From contig NZ_FUYL01000002.1 in assembly GCF_900167935.1 (NCBI RefSeq), forward strand, positions 296,800-360,799: a DNA stretch of 64,000 nt, in the 5' to 3' direction. Made by a program: the position numbers and the translations under genes. This stretch comes from Maribacter arcticus. GTDB taxonomy: Bacteria; Bacteroidota; Bacteroidia; Flavobacteriales; Flavobacteriaceae. The notes under the pieces are model-generated. The model worked only from the letters and a program-made list of their open reading frames with translations, made no database searches and was not told where the DNA came from. This document shows, piece by piece, positions 54,416 through 61,955 of this stretch; positions within the stretch are counted from its first letter, which is position 1, and every line of letters starts with the position of its first letter.

Positions 54416-54940
54416 ATGATAGATTTAAAAGATTACGATAATGCCGTAATCAAGTTTAGAAAAAGTTTAAACTATACTGTTTTACCAGTGCTTTCATGGG
54501 ATTTCTTTGCTAAAAATCTTGAAAGTATTAAAAGTTCTGATGAGGACATGATTGCTCTTATGAATTTAGGGTCATTAAATTCTTGGAATATAGATACTGA
54601 AGTTTTGGATGAGAGATTGAAAGTCAATAAGAATGTAGTAGTCGTAACCGACACTAATTTAAATATTGTTTTTGCTACAAAAAATATTTGGGAGATGAAT
54701 CAATATCACCCTAATGAAATTTTAGGTAAAAATCCTAAAATGTTTCAAGGCATTAAAACCTCAAAATCTACTCTAAAAATAGTCTCTGAAGCGGTTAAGA
54801 CCAATAAGCCATTCGAAGTTACGGTAGTTAACTATCGTAAAGATGGTTCTACCTATAACTGTTGGATTCAAGGTCAACCAGTCTTTGACCAAAAAGGAAA
54901 GGTGGTTAATTTCATTGCCTTTGAAAAAGAAGTTGCTTAA
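54416..54940 (+). CDS. Single PAS-domain protein, LOV-like but without the photoactive cysteine
   Basis: The protein has 174 residues. A helical N-terminus (1-65) precedes one PAS domain (about 70-172): NVVVVTDTNLNIVFATKNIWEMNQYHPNEILGKNP in outline, then MFQG, KPFEVTVVNYRKDGS and a strand ending FIAFEKE. The GKNPKMFQG and NYRKDGS phrases align with the LOV motif G-x-N-C-R-F-L-Q-G and its downstream strand, but the flavin-reactive cysteine is proline. There is no output domain. It may sense another ligand or act as an interaction module; partners are unknown. Confidence 0.82.
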   Translation: MIDLKDYDNAVIKFRKSLNYTVLPVLSWDFFAKNLESIKSSDEDMIALMNLGSLNSWNIDTEVLDERLKVNKNVVVVTDTNLNIVFATKNIWEMNQYHPNEILGKNPKMFQGIKTSKSTLKIVSEAVKTNKPFEVTVVNYRKDGSTYNCWIQGQPVFDQKGKVVNFIAFEKEVA

Positions 54941-54957
54941 ATAAATAATAAGACAAT

Positions 54958-54989
54958 AAAAAGGGGTCACTTTTCAGTGACCCCTTTTT
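54958..54989. terminator. Bidirectional intrinsic terminator between PAS gene and pyk
   Basis: A 13-bp perfect stem AAAAAGGGGTCAC / GTGACCCCTTTTT with a 6-base loop. It serves the convergent PAS and pyruvate kinase genes. Confidence 0.9.
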
Positions 54990-55008
54990 ACTCATTTCTA
55001 TAGAACGA

Positions 55009-56451
55009 CTAAATATCGCCAGATTCTATCTCAGTTACTCTTAGTGTATTAACCATACCTTTATCTTTCATAGGCATCGCAGCAAGACTTACTAACATGT
55101 CGCCAACTTCTATGTATCCTTTTTTGAATGCCATACGGTTTACATCATCAATCGTATCATCAGTAGAAACATTCTTATCATAATAAAAAGCTTTTACTCC
55201 CCATAAAAGGTTCAATTGAGTAAGTATTCTTTTATTCGATGTAAATACAAGTATGTGTGAACTTGGTCTCCATGCTGAAATTTGAAAAGCAGTATAACCA
55301 CTATTGGTCAAAGTCGAAATTGCCTTAGCCTTTATTTCATTTGCCATTAAGGCAGCATGATAACATATAGATTTTGTGATAAATCTTTTTGTACGAATAT
55401 GTGGTGGATCATGAGGTACATGAATTAAATCTGAATTTTCAACACTTTTTAGAATACTTGACATTTTCTCAATCACTTCAACTGGATAATTACCCACCGA
55501 AGTTTCACCAGATAACATTACAGCATCTGCACCATCCATAACTGAATTGGCAACATCATTTACCTCTGCTCTAGTCGGGGTAAGACTAGTAATCATGGTT
55601 TCCATCATTTGTGTTGCAATAATTACAGGAATTCTAGCTTTTTTAGCACGTAGTACTAATTGCTTCTGAATTAAAGGAACTTCATGAGCAGGAACTTCAA
55701 CACCTAAATCTCCACGAGCAACCATAATTCCGTCACAATACGCTATAATTTTATCTATATTCTCAACCGCCTCTGGCTTCTCAATTTTTGCTATAATTGG
55801 AATTTTATAGGCAGAATGTTTATTTATGATATTTTGAAGGTCAATCAAATCTTGACTGAAACGAACAAACGAAAGTGCAATCCAATCCACTTCTAGTGAA
55901 ATTGCAAATTCGGCATCCTTAATATCCTTTTTTGTAAGTGCTGGTAAAGAAATATTAGTGTTCGGTAAATTTACCCCTTTCTTAGATTTTAATGGACCAC
56001 CTTGTATAACCTTTGCCAGTACCTCATCTTCGCCATTAGTTTTCACTACTTCGAACATTAACTTACCATCATCTAATAAAATGCGTTCCCCAGCTTTAAC
56101 ATCTCTAGGAAATTTCTCATAGTTCATGTAAACTCTTTCAGCAGTACCCTCAAAAGGTTTACCGGTAACAAATGTTATTTCATCACCAGGACTAACTACT
56201 ACATCACCTGCCATTACGCCTACACGTAATTTAGGTCCTTGTAAATCTGCTAAAATGGATGTGTTCGTATCCAATTCTTCGTTTAATTCACGTATCATCT
56301 TAACGCGCTCGGCTACATCATCATAATCGGCGTGAGAAAAATTTATTCTGAAGACATCTACTCCTGCATTGATCATGCTCCTGAGTACCTCTTTCTTGCT
56401 AGTTGCAGGCCCTAATGTGGCTACAATTTTCGTCTTTTTTAAAGTTGGCAT
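55009..56451 (-). CDS. pyk: Pyruvate kinase
   Basis: The protein (480 residues) makes pyruvate and ATP from phosphoenolpyruvate and ADP. KIVATLGPAT opens the barrel, INFSHADYDD and ILADLQGPKLRVG follow. IPIIAKIEKPEAVENID carries the catalytic lysine and metal-binding glutamate, and VARGDLGVEVP and VIIATQMMETM complete the site. The C-terminal allosteric domain is present. It starts 2 bases after the stop of the IPExxxVDY gene and is probably co-transcribed with it. Confidence 0.97.
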   Translation of the reverse strand: MPTLKKTKIVATLGPATSKKEVLRSMINAGVDVFRINFSHADYDDVAERVKMIRELNEELDTNTSILADLQGPKLRVGVMAGDVVVSPGDEITFVTGKPFEGTAERVYMNYEKFPRDVKAGERILLDDGKLMFEVVKTNGEDEVLAKVIQGGPLKSKKGVNLPNTNISLPALTKKDIKDAEFAISLEVDWIALSFVRFSQDLIDLQNIINKHSAYKIPIIAKIEKPEAVENIDKIIAYCDGIMVARGDLGVEVPAHEVPLIQKQLVLRAKKARIPVIIATQMMETMITSLTPTRAEVNDVANSVMDGADAVMLSGETSVGNYPVEVIEKMSSILKSVENSDLIHVPHDPPHIRTKRFITKSICYHAALMANEIKAKAISTLTNSGYTAFQISAWRPSSHILVFTSNKRILTQLNLLWGVKAFYYDKNVSTDDTIDDVNRMAFKKGYIEVGDMLVSLAAMPMKDKGMVNTLRVTEIESGDI

Positions 56452-56453
56452 TT

Positions 56454-56918
56454 TTAAAATATTAAATTGTTCTTTGATTTTAGTTTTTCTGTACTTATCT
56501 CATACGCTGCCATAACTCTTTGCAACATAAGTATATTTTTAATTAACGAGCTTGTATCGAATTCCTTCTCTGTTTCTATTTTTAATAGATAATCAACATC
56601 CTTATATTCAGGTATAAGCCTTGGTTTAGTAAATGTTGTTTCGTTCTGGAATAAATCATTATTGGGGATAAGTTCTTGTTCGCTACTGTGATTTGCAACT
56701 AATACCCAATACATGTCATGAAATTCGTCATCCCATTCAAAAATTGGAAATGATTTATTTTCAGCAAGATTAAAATCCTTTCTTGCTCTTACAAATTTTG
56801 CTTTTAAACTTTGATTTAATCCATAGACTAAAGCATAATCGTCTAAAGTAGTATGTAAAGCTATTAGTATAAAAGATTCATCATAAAAATCATCGTTTAT
56901 TTTATAAATAGCTGCCAT
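56454..56918 (-). CDS. IPExxxVDY family protein
   Basis: A 154-residue protein of a small Bacteroidota family named after its motif, seen here as IPEYKDVDYLLKI near residue 103. Other features are FILIALHTTLDDYALVYGLN near the start and FPIFEWDDEFHDMYWVLVAN in the middle. There is no signal peptide, membrane helix or catalytic motif, and its function is unknown. It lies immediately upstream of pyk and 115 bases downstream of rnc. Confidence 0.88.
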   Translation of the reverse strand: MAAIYKINDDFYDESFILIALHTTLDDYALVYGLNQSLKAKFVRARKDFNLAENKSFPIFEWDDEFHDMYWVLVANHSSEQELIPNNDLFQNETTFTKPRLIPEYKDVDYLLKIETEKEFDTSSLIKNILMLQRVMAAYEISTEKLKSKNNLIF

Positions 56919-57033
56919 ACTCCAAGAAAAGCGTAAATATAAAACTAATAAGCTTTAAAGCCTAGTTTCACAAATTGATATAACTGCTATATAAGTTATT
57001 AAAATGTTAGCATTTTACGATTTCGGCTGAAGA

Positions 57034-57768
57034 TTAATTCTCCATCTTGTCTTGAAGTGCAAAAAATGCTCTTTTTGAAGCTCTCTCTTCTGCCTTCTTC
57101 TTTGAAGTTGCCCTAGCTTTCGCCACCACATTACCTCCAATAGAAAGTTTAACGGCAAAATGTTTTAAAGTATCATTTCCTGTGTCTTCATAAACATCGA
57201 AATCAAATGTTTTCTTTTGCTTTTGACACCACTCAATAACTAAACTCTTATAACTTATAACTCTGCCCTCTAATTGCTCAATATCAACATAAGGCTCTAT
57301 TACCCTCTTTTTAATGAACTTATCACAGTAATTATAGCCTCTATCTAAATAGATTGCACCTACCAGTGCTTCAAAAACATTACCATGTATGTTTTCACCG
57401 AAGTGTGATTTAGGAATTCTACTCTCTACAAAATTGATTAACCTTAAATCTTTACCAAGCTCATTAAGATGCTCTCTACTTACTATTTTAGACCGCATTT
57501 TGGTAAGATAACCTTCATCACCCTCGGGTACTTCATTATACAAATACTTCGAAATTATGGTACCCAACATAGAATCGCCTAAGAATTCTAATCGTTCATA
57601 ATTCATAGCATTCCCTTTATCGTCCTTTTTATTCATTGACCTATGTAAAAAGGCTTTTTTATAGAATGACAATGTTTTGGGTTTGAATCCTAAAATTTTG
57701 GTTACCCCCAAAAAAAAATCCCCATCCTCTTTAGGATGGGAATTAAATAAGTTTGTGGGAAAAGACAT
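57034..57768 (-). CDS. rnc: Ribonuclease III
   Basis: The protein (244 residues) cleaves double-stranded RNA in rRNA and mRNA maturation. The RNase III signature ERLEFLGDSMLGTIIS holds the catalytic Glu and Asp; a second acidic pair lies in HGNVFEALVGAIYLD. A double-stranded-RNA-binding domain (about 170-240) ends with ARATSKKKAEERASKRAF. It begins 7 bases after fabF and belongs to the acpP-fabF-rnc cluster that is common in bacteria. Confidence 0.96.
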   Translation of the reverse strand: MSFPTNLFNSHPKEDGDFFLGVTKILGFKPKTLSFYKKAFLHRSMNKKDDKGNAMNYERLEFLGDSMLGTIISKYLYNEVPEGDEGYLTKMRSKIVSREHLNELGKDLRLINFVESRIPKSHFGENIHGNVFEALVGAIYLDRGYNYCDKFIKKRVIEPYVDIEQLEGRVISYKSLVIEWCQKQKKTFDFDVYEDTGNDTLKHFAVKLSIGGNVVAKARATSKKKAEERASKRAFFALQDKMEN

Positions 57769-57775
57769 AAAATTA

Positions 57776-59026
57776 TTAATCTAATTTTTTAAAAACCACA
57801 CATGCATTATGGCCACCAAAGCCAAATGTATTACTCATGGCTACTTTCACATCTCGTTTCTGAGCCTTGTTTAAAGTAAGATTTAAACTAGGGTCGATAT
57901 TCTCATCTACCGTAGTATGATTTATTGTAGGTGGCACAATACCATGTTCCATAGATAAAATTGAGGCAATGGCTTCAATAGCCCCAGCAGCGCCCAATAA
58001 ATGTCCTGTCATAGATTTTGTAGAATTTATATTTATATTTTTTGCGTGCTCACCAAATACTTTAGTAATCGCTTTTAATTCTGCTACATCACCAAGTGGT
58101 GTAGAAGTACCGTGAGTATTTATGGCATCTACATCTTCTATAGATAGACCAGCATCTCTTAAACAGTTCTCCATTACTCTTACCACTCCGATTCCATCAG
58201 GGTGAGGTGCTGTCATATGATAAGCATCACTTGACATTCCGCCACCTGCTACTTCAGCATATATTTTTGCTCCTCTTGCAATTGCATGCTCATATTCTTC
58301 TAGAACCAATGCGCCAGCGCCTTCGCCTAACACGAAACCATCTCTGGTTGCATCAAAAGGCCTTGAAGCCGTTTCCGGACTTTCATTTCTAGTAGATAAT
58401 GCGTGCATTGCTCCGAAACCACCCATACCTGCAATAGTAACTGCAGCTTCACTACCTCCTGTTACGATTACATCGCAATGTCCTAAACGTATATAGTTTA
58501 AGGCATCTATCATTGCATTGGCCGAAGAGGCACAAGCAGAAACAGTCGTATAATTAGGCCCCATAAAACCATGCTTTATGGAAATATTTCCTGGTGCAAT
58601 ATCTGCAATCATCTTTGGAATAAAGAATGGGTTGAATCTAGGGGTACCGTCTCCATTAGCAAAATTCATTACTTCATTCTGAAAAGTTTCTAAACCTCCA
58701 ATTCCTGCTCCCCAAATAACTCCAACACGAAATTTATCGACTTTATCTAAATCTAATTTAGAATCAAGGATAGCCTCATCAGAAGATATTAGGGCATACT
58801 GCGCAAATCTATCCAACTTACGACCTTCCTTTCTTTCAAAATGATCTTCGATGTTGTAGTTTTTCAACTCACACGCGAATTTAACTTTGAACTTTTCTGT
58901 ATCGTAATAGGTTATTGGTGCAGAGCCGCTTTTACCGCTAACTAATGCATCCCAATATTCCTCAATATTATTACCTATTGGGGTAAGTGCCCCCAATCCT
59001 GTAACTACAACTCGCTTTAACTGCAT
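57776..59026 (-). CDS. fabF: 3-Oxoacyl-[acyl-carrier-protein] synthase II
   Basis: The protein (416 residues) elongates acyl-ACP with malonyl-ACP in type II fatty-acid synthesis. The Cys-His-His triad is visible: Cys165 in VSACASSAN, the first His in NTHGTSTPLGD (near 305) and the second in TGHLLGAAGA (near 343). The conserved end is NTFGFGGHNACVVF. It is preceded by acpP; an intrinsic terminator lies in the 108-base gap, so fabF may depend on read-through. Confidence 0.97.
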   Translation of the reverse strand: MQLKRVVVTGLGALTPIGNNIEEYWDALVSGKSGSAPITYYDTEKFKVKFACELKNYNIEDHFERKEGRKLDRFAQYALISSDEAILDSKLDLDKVDKFRVGVIWGAGIGGLETFQNEVMNFANGDGTPRFNPFFIPKMIADIAPGNISIKHGFMGPNYTTVSACASSANAMIDALNYIRLGHCDVIVTGGSEAAVTIAGMGGFGAMHALSTRNESPETASRPFDATRDGFVLGEGAGALVLEEYEHAIARGAKIYAEVAGGGMSSDAYHMTAPHPDGIGVVRVMENCLRDAGLSIEDVDAINTHGTSTPLGDVAELKAITKVFGEHAKNININSTKSMTGHLLGAAGAIEAIASILSMEHGIVPPTINHTTVDENIDPSLNLTLNKAQKRDVKVAMSNTFGFGGHNACVVFKKLD

Positions 59027-59066
59027 TTAACTTCTTATTTGTTTAAATCTAAACCAAGCGTAAATT

Positions 59067-59109
59067 AAAAAAAATTATCCATGCGGAGCATTTACCACAT
59101 GGATAATTT
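59067..59109 (-). terminator. Minus-strand intrinsic terminator between acpP and fabF
   Basis: A 12-bp stem (AAATTATCCATG at 59072-59083 against CATGGATAATTT at 59098-59109) extends by two G-C pairs past a C-A mismatch. On the minus strand it is followed directly by a long T-run (8 A's at 59067-59074 on the plus strand). Confidence 0.8.
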
Positions 59110-59134
59110 GAATTCTATTTAAGAATACATGATT

Positions 59135-59368
59135 TTACTTCGCTTCTTCTATATAGCTGATGGCTTGACCAACAGTTGCGATATTTTCGGCTTGATCGTC
59201 TGGAATTTGAATATCAAATTCTTTTTCGAATTCCATTATCAACTCTACTGTATCCAATGAATCTGCGCCTAAATCGTTAGTAAAGCTAGCTTCCGTTACC
59301 ACTTCGTTTTCATCAACTCCTAATTTATCAACGATGATAGCTTTAACTCTTGATGCAATGTCTGACAT
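59135..59368 (-). CDS. acpP: Acyl carrier protein
   Basis: The protein has 77 residues, acidic and helical. The phosphopantetheine attachment Ser37 lies in the universal DSL motif ([12 protein letters not shown]). It carries growing acyl chains for FabF and the other fatty-acid enzymes, and probably also supplies the substrate of the acyl-ACP desaturase at 12492-13490. The gene heads acpP-fabF-rnc and has a promoter-like TATTTTTG upstream. A terminator just after it would give more acpP than fabF transcript. Confidence 0.98.
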   Translation of the reverse strand: MSDIASRVKAIIVDKLGVDENEVVTEASFTNDLGADSLDTVELIMEFEKEFDIQIPDDQAENIATVGQAISYIEEAK

Positions 59369-59401
59369 AATAATATTTGTTTTAAAAATTTAAATTGTAG
59401 G

Positions 59402-59409
59402 CAAAAATA
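59402..59409 (-). promoter_or_regulatory. -7 element TATTTTTG for acpP
   Basis: Minus-strand TAnnTTTG match, 33 bases before the acpP ATG. No clear -33 element. Confidence 0.4.
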
Positions 59410-59657
59410 AAAAACTTTGGTTTAATTACACTAATTGTCGTTAAAATGTATTGTAATTTAATAAAATTAAATACAAGTGCTGTAATTTTACCATATTAAT
59501 ATTTTATTTCGGTAACGTTGAAAAAGGGTATTGAAAGAGGTGAGTTATTAGAACTATAAATGATAATCGTTTTTTTCTAAATCCTGACTAGCTTCTTGTT
59601 TACTATTTTTACTCCGAACTTAATTAGTTGATTGCCCTCTTTTAAAGACCATTTCTA

Positions 59658-60233
59658 TTGAAAACCAAACAAATTATTCTTTTTGCCTCAGGTTCTGGGT
59701 CGAATGTCGAAAACATTGCCAACTATTTTAAATTGCGAAAGGACGTCACTATATCCTGTGTATTAACTAACAAAAGCGATGCCAAAGTCATTGAACGTTG
59801 TAATAGACTTGAAATAAATGCCCTTTATTTTAACCGACAGGCATTTTCAAAAAGCGATTTCGTTTTACAAATGCTGCAATCACTTAACCCTGATCTTATT
59901 GTATTAGCTGGGTTTCTTTGGAAAATACCTGAACCAATCACCAATGCTTTTCCGAATAAAATTATCAATATACATCCTGCCTTACTTCCAAAATATGGCG
60001 GTAAAGGCATGTATGGCATGAATGTTCACAACGCAGTATTAGAGAATAAAGAACCAGAAACTGGCATTACCATACATTATGTTAATGCACATTATGATGA
60101 AGGTGCCATAATACATCAAGCAAAAACTTCTATTAGCCCTAAAGACAGTGCTGATGACATTGCTTCAAAAGTGCACCAATTAGAATATGAGTATTTCCCT
60201 AAAGTTATTGACGATATATTATTCAAAAAGTAA
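59658..60233 (+). CDS. purN: Phosphoribosylglycinamide formyltransferase (GART)
   Basis: The protein (191 residues) transfers a formyl group from 10-formyl-THF to GAR in purine synthesis. GSGSNVENI (12-20) is the phosphate-binding start. NIHPALLPKYGGKGMYG contains catalytic Asn104 and His106, and HYVNAHYDEGAII holds the catalytic Asp147. The start is a TTG at 59658; no ATG precedes the nucleotide-binding loop. Its stop overlaps the rnhA start (TAATG). The gene is divergent from acpP. Confidence 0.94.
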   Translation: MKTKQIILFASGSGSNVENIANYFKLRKDVTISCVLTNKSDAKVIERCNRLEINALYFNRQAFSKSDFVLQMLQSLNPDLIVLAGFLWKIPEPITNAFPNKIINIHPALLPKYGGKGMYGMNVHNAVLENKEPETGITIHYVNAHYDEGAIIHQAKTSISPKDSADDIASKVHQLEYEYFPKVIDDILFKK

Positions 60234-60868
60234 TGGCCAAAAAAGGAAAGTTCTATGTAGTTTGGAAAGGAAAAAAACCAGGAATCTATGATTCTTGGAA
60301 AACATGCAAAGCAGCAATCACAGGTTATGCAGGTGCAGAATATAAATCTTTTGAAAGCTTTACTATTGCCCAAAAAGCTTTCAATGGTAATTATGACGAC
60401 TATAAAGGAAAGAAAAAAGAAACATCTTCATTGTCAAAAGAAGAGCTCCTAAAAATAGGTTTACCTAACTACCATTCAATTTCAGTGGATGCCGCATCTA
60501 GTGGAAATCCAGGGGTTATGGAGTACCAAGGTGTAGATACTAAAACCGGCAAAAAATTATTCAAACAAGGTCCTTTTCCCCAAGGCACCAACAACATTGG
60601 TGAGTTTTTGGCTCTTGTACACGGCCTTGCCTATTTAAAGGAACGTAACAGTGACCGTATTATTTATACCGATTCGAGAACGGCCATGAGCTGGGTTCGT
60701 AAAAAAAACTGTAATACCAAACTGACAGAATCAGCTAAAAACAAAGATTTGTTCGAGCTTATACGAAGAGCTGTCGAATGGCTAAAAAATAATCCTTACG
60801 ATACCCCTATTGTAAAATGGGAAACAAAAGCATGGGGTGAAATTCCTGCTGATTTTGGCAGGAAATAA
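60233..60868 (+). CDS. rnhA: Ribonuclease H with N-terminal viroplasmin domain
   Basis: The protein has 211 residues. Residues 1-50 form a caulimovirus viroplasmin/RHBD domain (FYVVWKGKKPGIYDSWKTCK, and the YKSFESFTIAQKAF motif), known from eukaryotic RNase H1 for binding RNA/DNA hybrids. The RNase H domain (about 78-211) has the catalytic Asp86 (SVDAASSGNPG), Glu124 (NIGEFLAL), Asp147 (IYTDSRTA) and Asp207 (EIPADFGRK). It degrades RNA in RNA-DNA hybrids. It overlaps purN by one base. Confidence 0.94.
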   Translation: MAKKGKFYVVWKGKKPGIYDSWKTCKAAITGYAGAEYKSFESFTIAQKAFNGNYDDYKGKKKETSSLSKEELLKIGLPNYHSISVDAASSGNPGVMEYQGVDTKTGKKLFKQGPFPQGTNNIGEFLALVHGLAYLKERNSDRIIYTDSRTAMSWVRKKNCNTKLTESAKNKDLFELIRRAVEWLKNNPYDTPIVKWETKAWGEIPADFGRK

Positions 60869-60952
60869 TTGGCATTTTATTTTCTAAATACCCTTTTAAC
60901 AATTATTCCTTTGAGTAAACGTTAATCCGTTTTAATTCGCCTTTCAAATCCT

Positions 60953-60960
60953 TATATTTG
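60953..60960 (+). promoter_or_regulatory. -7 element TATATTTG for the PfkB kinase
   Basis: Exact TAnnTTTG match, 23 bases before the ATG at 60984. The -33 region is not a clear match. Confidence 0.4.
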
Positions 60961-60983
60961 CAGCTTAAAATTTTTACATTTTT

Positions 60984-61910
60984 ATGGGCAAACTTTTAAT
61001 CGTAGGAACTGTCGCTTTTGACGCCATTGAAACACCTTTTGGCAAAACAGATAAGATATTAGGCGGTGCCGCCACTTTTATTGGCTTGGCAGCTTCACAG
61101 TTTGGTGTGGATTCGGCCATTATCTCTGTAGTAGGTGATGATTTTCCTCAAGAATATTTAGATTTATTGACCGATAGAAAAATCGATATCTCTGCCCTAG
61201 AAATTGTAAAAGGTGGTAAAACATTCTACTGGAAAGGACTATATCACAATGATTTAAATACGCGAGATACGTTAGCAACAGAATTAAACGTGCTGGCAGA
61301 CTTTAAACCTGTAGTTCCAGAAAGTTACAATGATGCCGATGTTGTCATGTTAGGCAATCTTCACCCTTTTGTACAACTAAGTGTAATTAATCAATTAAAA
61401 AAACGACCAAAACTTATCATCTTGGACACCATGAATTTTTGGATGGACAATGCTTTAGATGAATTAATGGAGGTCATTAAGCATATAGATGTTTTAACTA
61501 TCAATGATGCGGAAGCCAGACAGTTGACTGGAGAGTACTCTTTGGTTAAAGCTGCTCAAAAAATATTTACAATGGGTCCTAAGTATGTGGTTATTAAAAA
61601 AGGAGAACATGGTGCTTTATTATTTCATAAAGACCAAATCTTTTTTGCCCCTGCACTACCTTTAGAGGAAGTTTTTGACCCAACTGGAGCTGGTGATACA
61701 TTCGCTGGAGGATTTGCAGGATATTTAGCTGCCAGTGAGGATAGTTCTTTTGAAAACATGAAGAAGGCTGTTATACATGGGTCTAATTTGGCTTCGTTCA
61801 GTGTTGAAAAATTTGGCACGGAAAGAATGCTCAAATTAAATCATAAAGAGATTAAGGAAAGACTGCATCAGTTTAAAAGACTGACTCAGTTTGATATCGA
61901 ATTACAATAA
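60984..61910 (+). CDS. PfkB-family carbohydrate/nucleoside kinase
   Basis: The protein (308 residues) has the ribokinase fold: GTVAFDAIETPFG at the start, LGGAATFIGLAASQFG as the PfkB region 1, and DPTGAGDTFAGGFAG (near 236-250) with the catalytic aspartate and anion hole. It is distinct from the fructokinase at 16739. The substrate is not evident; ribokinase- or adenosine-kinase-like activity is possible. It precedes an amidophosphoribosyltransferase gene, but a terminator separates them. A purine link is therefore only suggestive. Confidence 0.88.
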   Translation: MGKLLIVGTVAFDAIETPFGKTDKILGGAATFIGLAASQFGVDSAIISVVGDDFPQEYLDLLTDRKIDISALEIVKGGKTFYWKGLYHNDLNTRDTLATELNVLADFKPVVPESYNDADVVMLGNLHPFVQLSVINQLKKRPKLIILDTMNFWMDNALDELMEVIKHIDVLTINDAEARQLTGEYSLVKAAQKIFTMGPKYVVIKKGEHGALLFHKDQIFFAPALPLEEVFDPTGAGDTFAGGFAGYLAASEDSSFENMKKAVIHGSNLASFSVEKFGTERMLKLNHKEIKERLHQFKRLTQFDIELQ

Positions 61911-61918
61911 ACCCCTAG

Positions 61919-61941
61919 CCCCAAATTATTGGGGTTTTTTT
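61919..61941 (+). terminator. Intrinsic terminator between PfkB kinase and amidophosphoribosyltransferase
   Basis: A 6-bp stem CCCCAA / TTGGGG with a four-base loop and a 7-base T-run. The T-run ends 14 bases before the next start codon, so read-through or attenuation of the downstream gene is possible. Confidence 0.65.
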
Positions 61942-61955
61942 AATACCAAAAGGTA

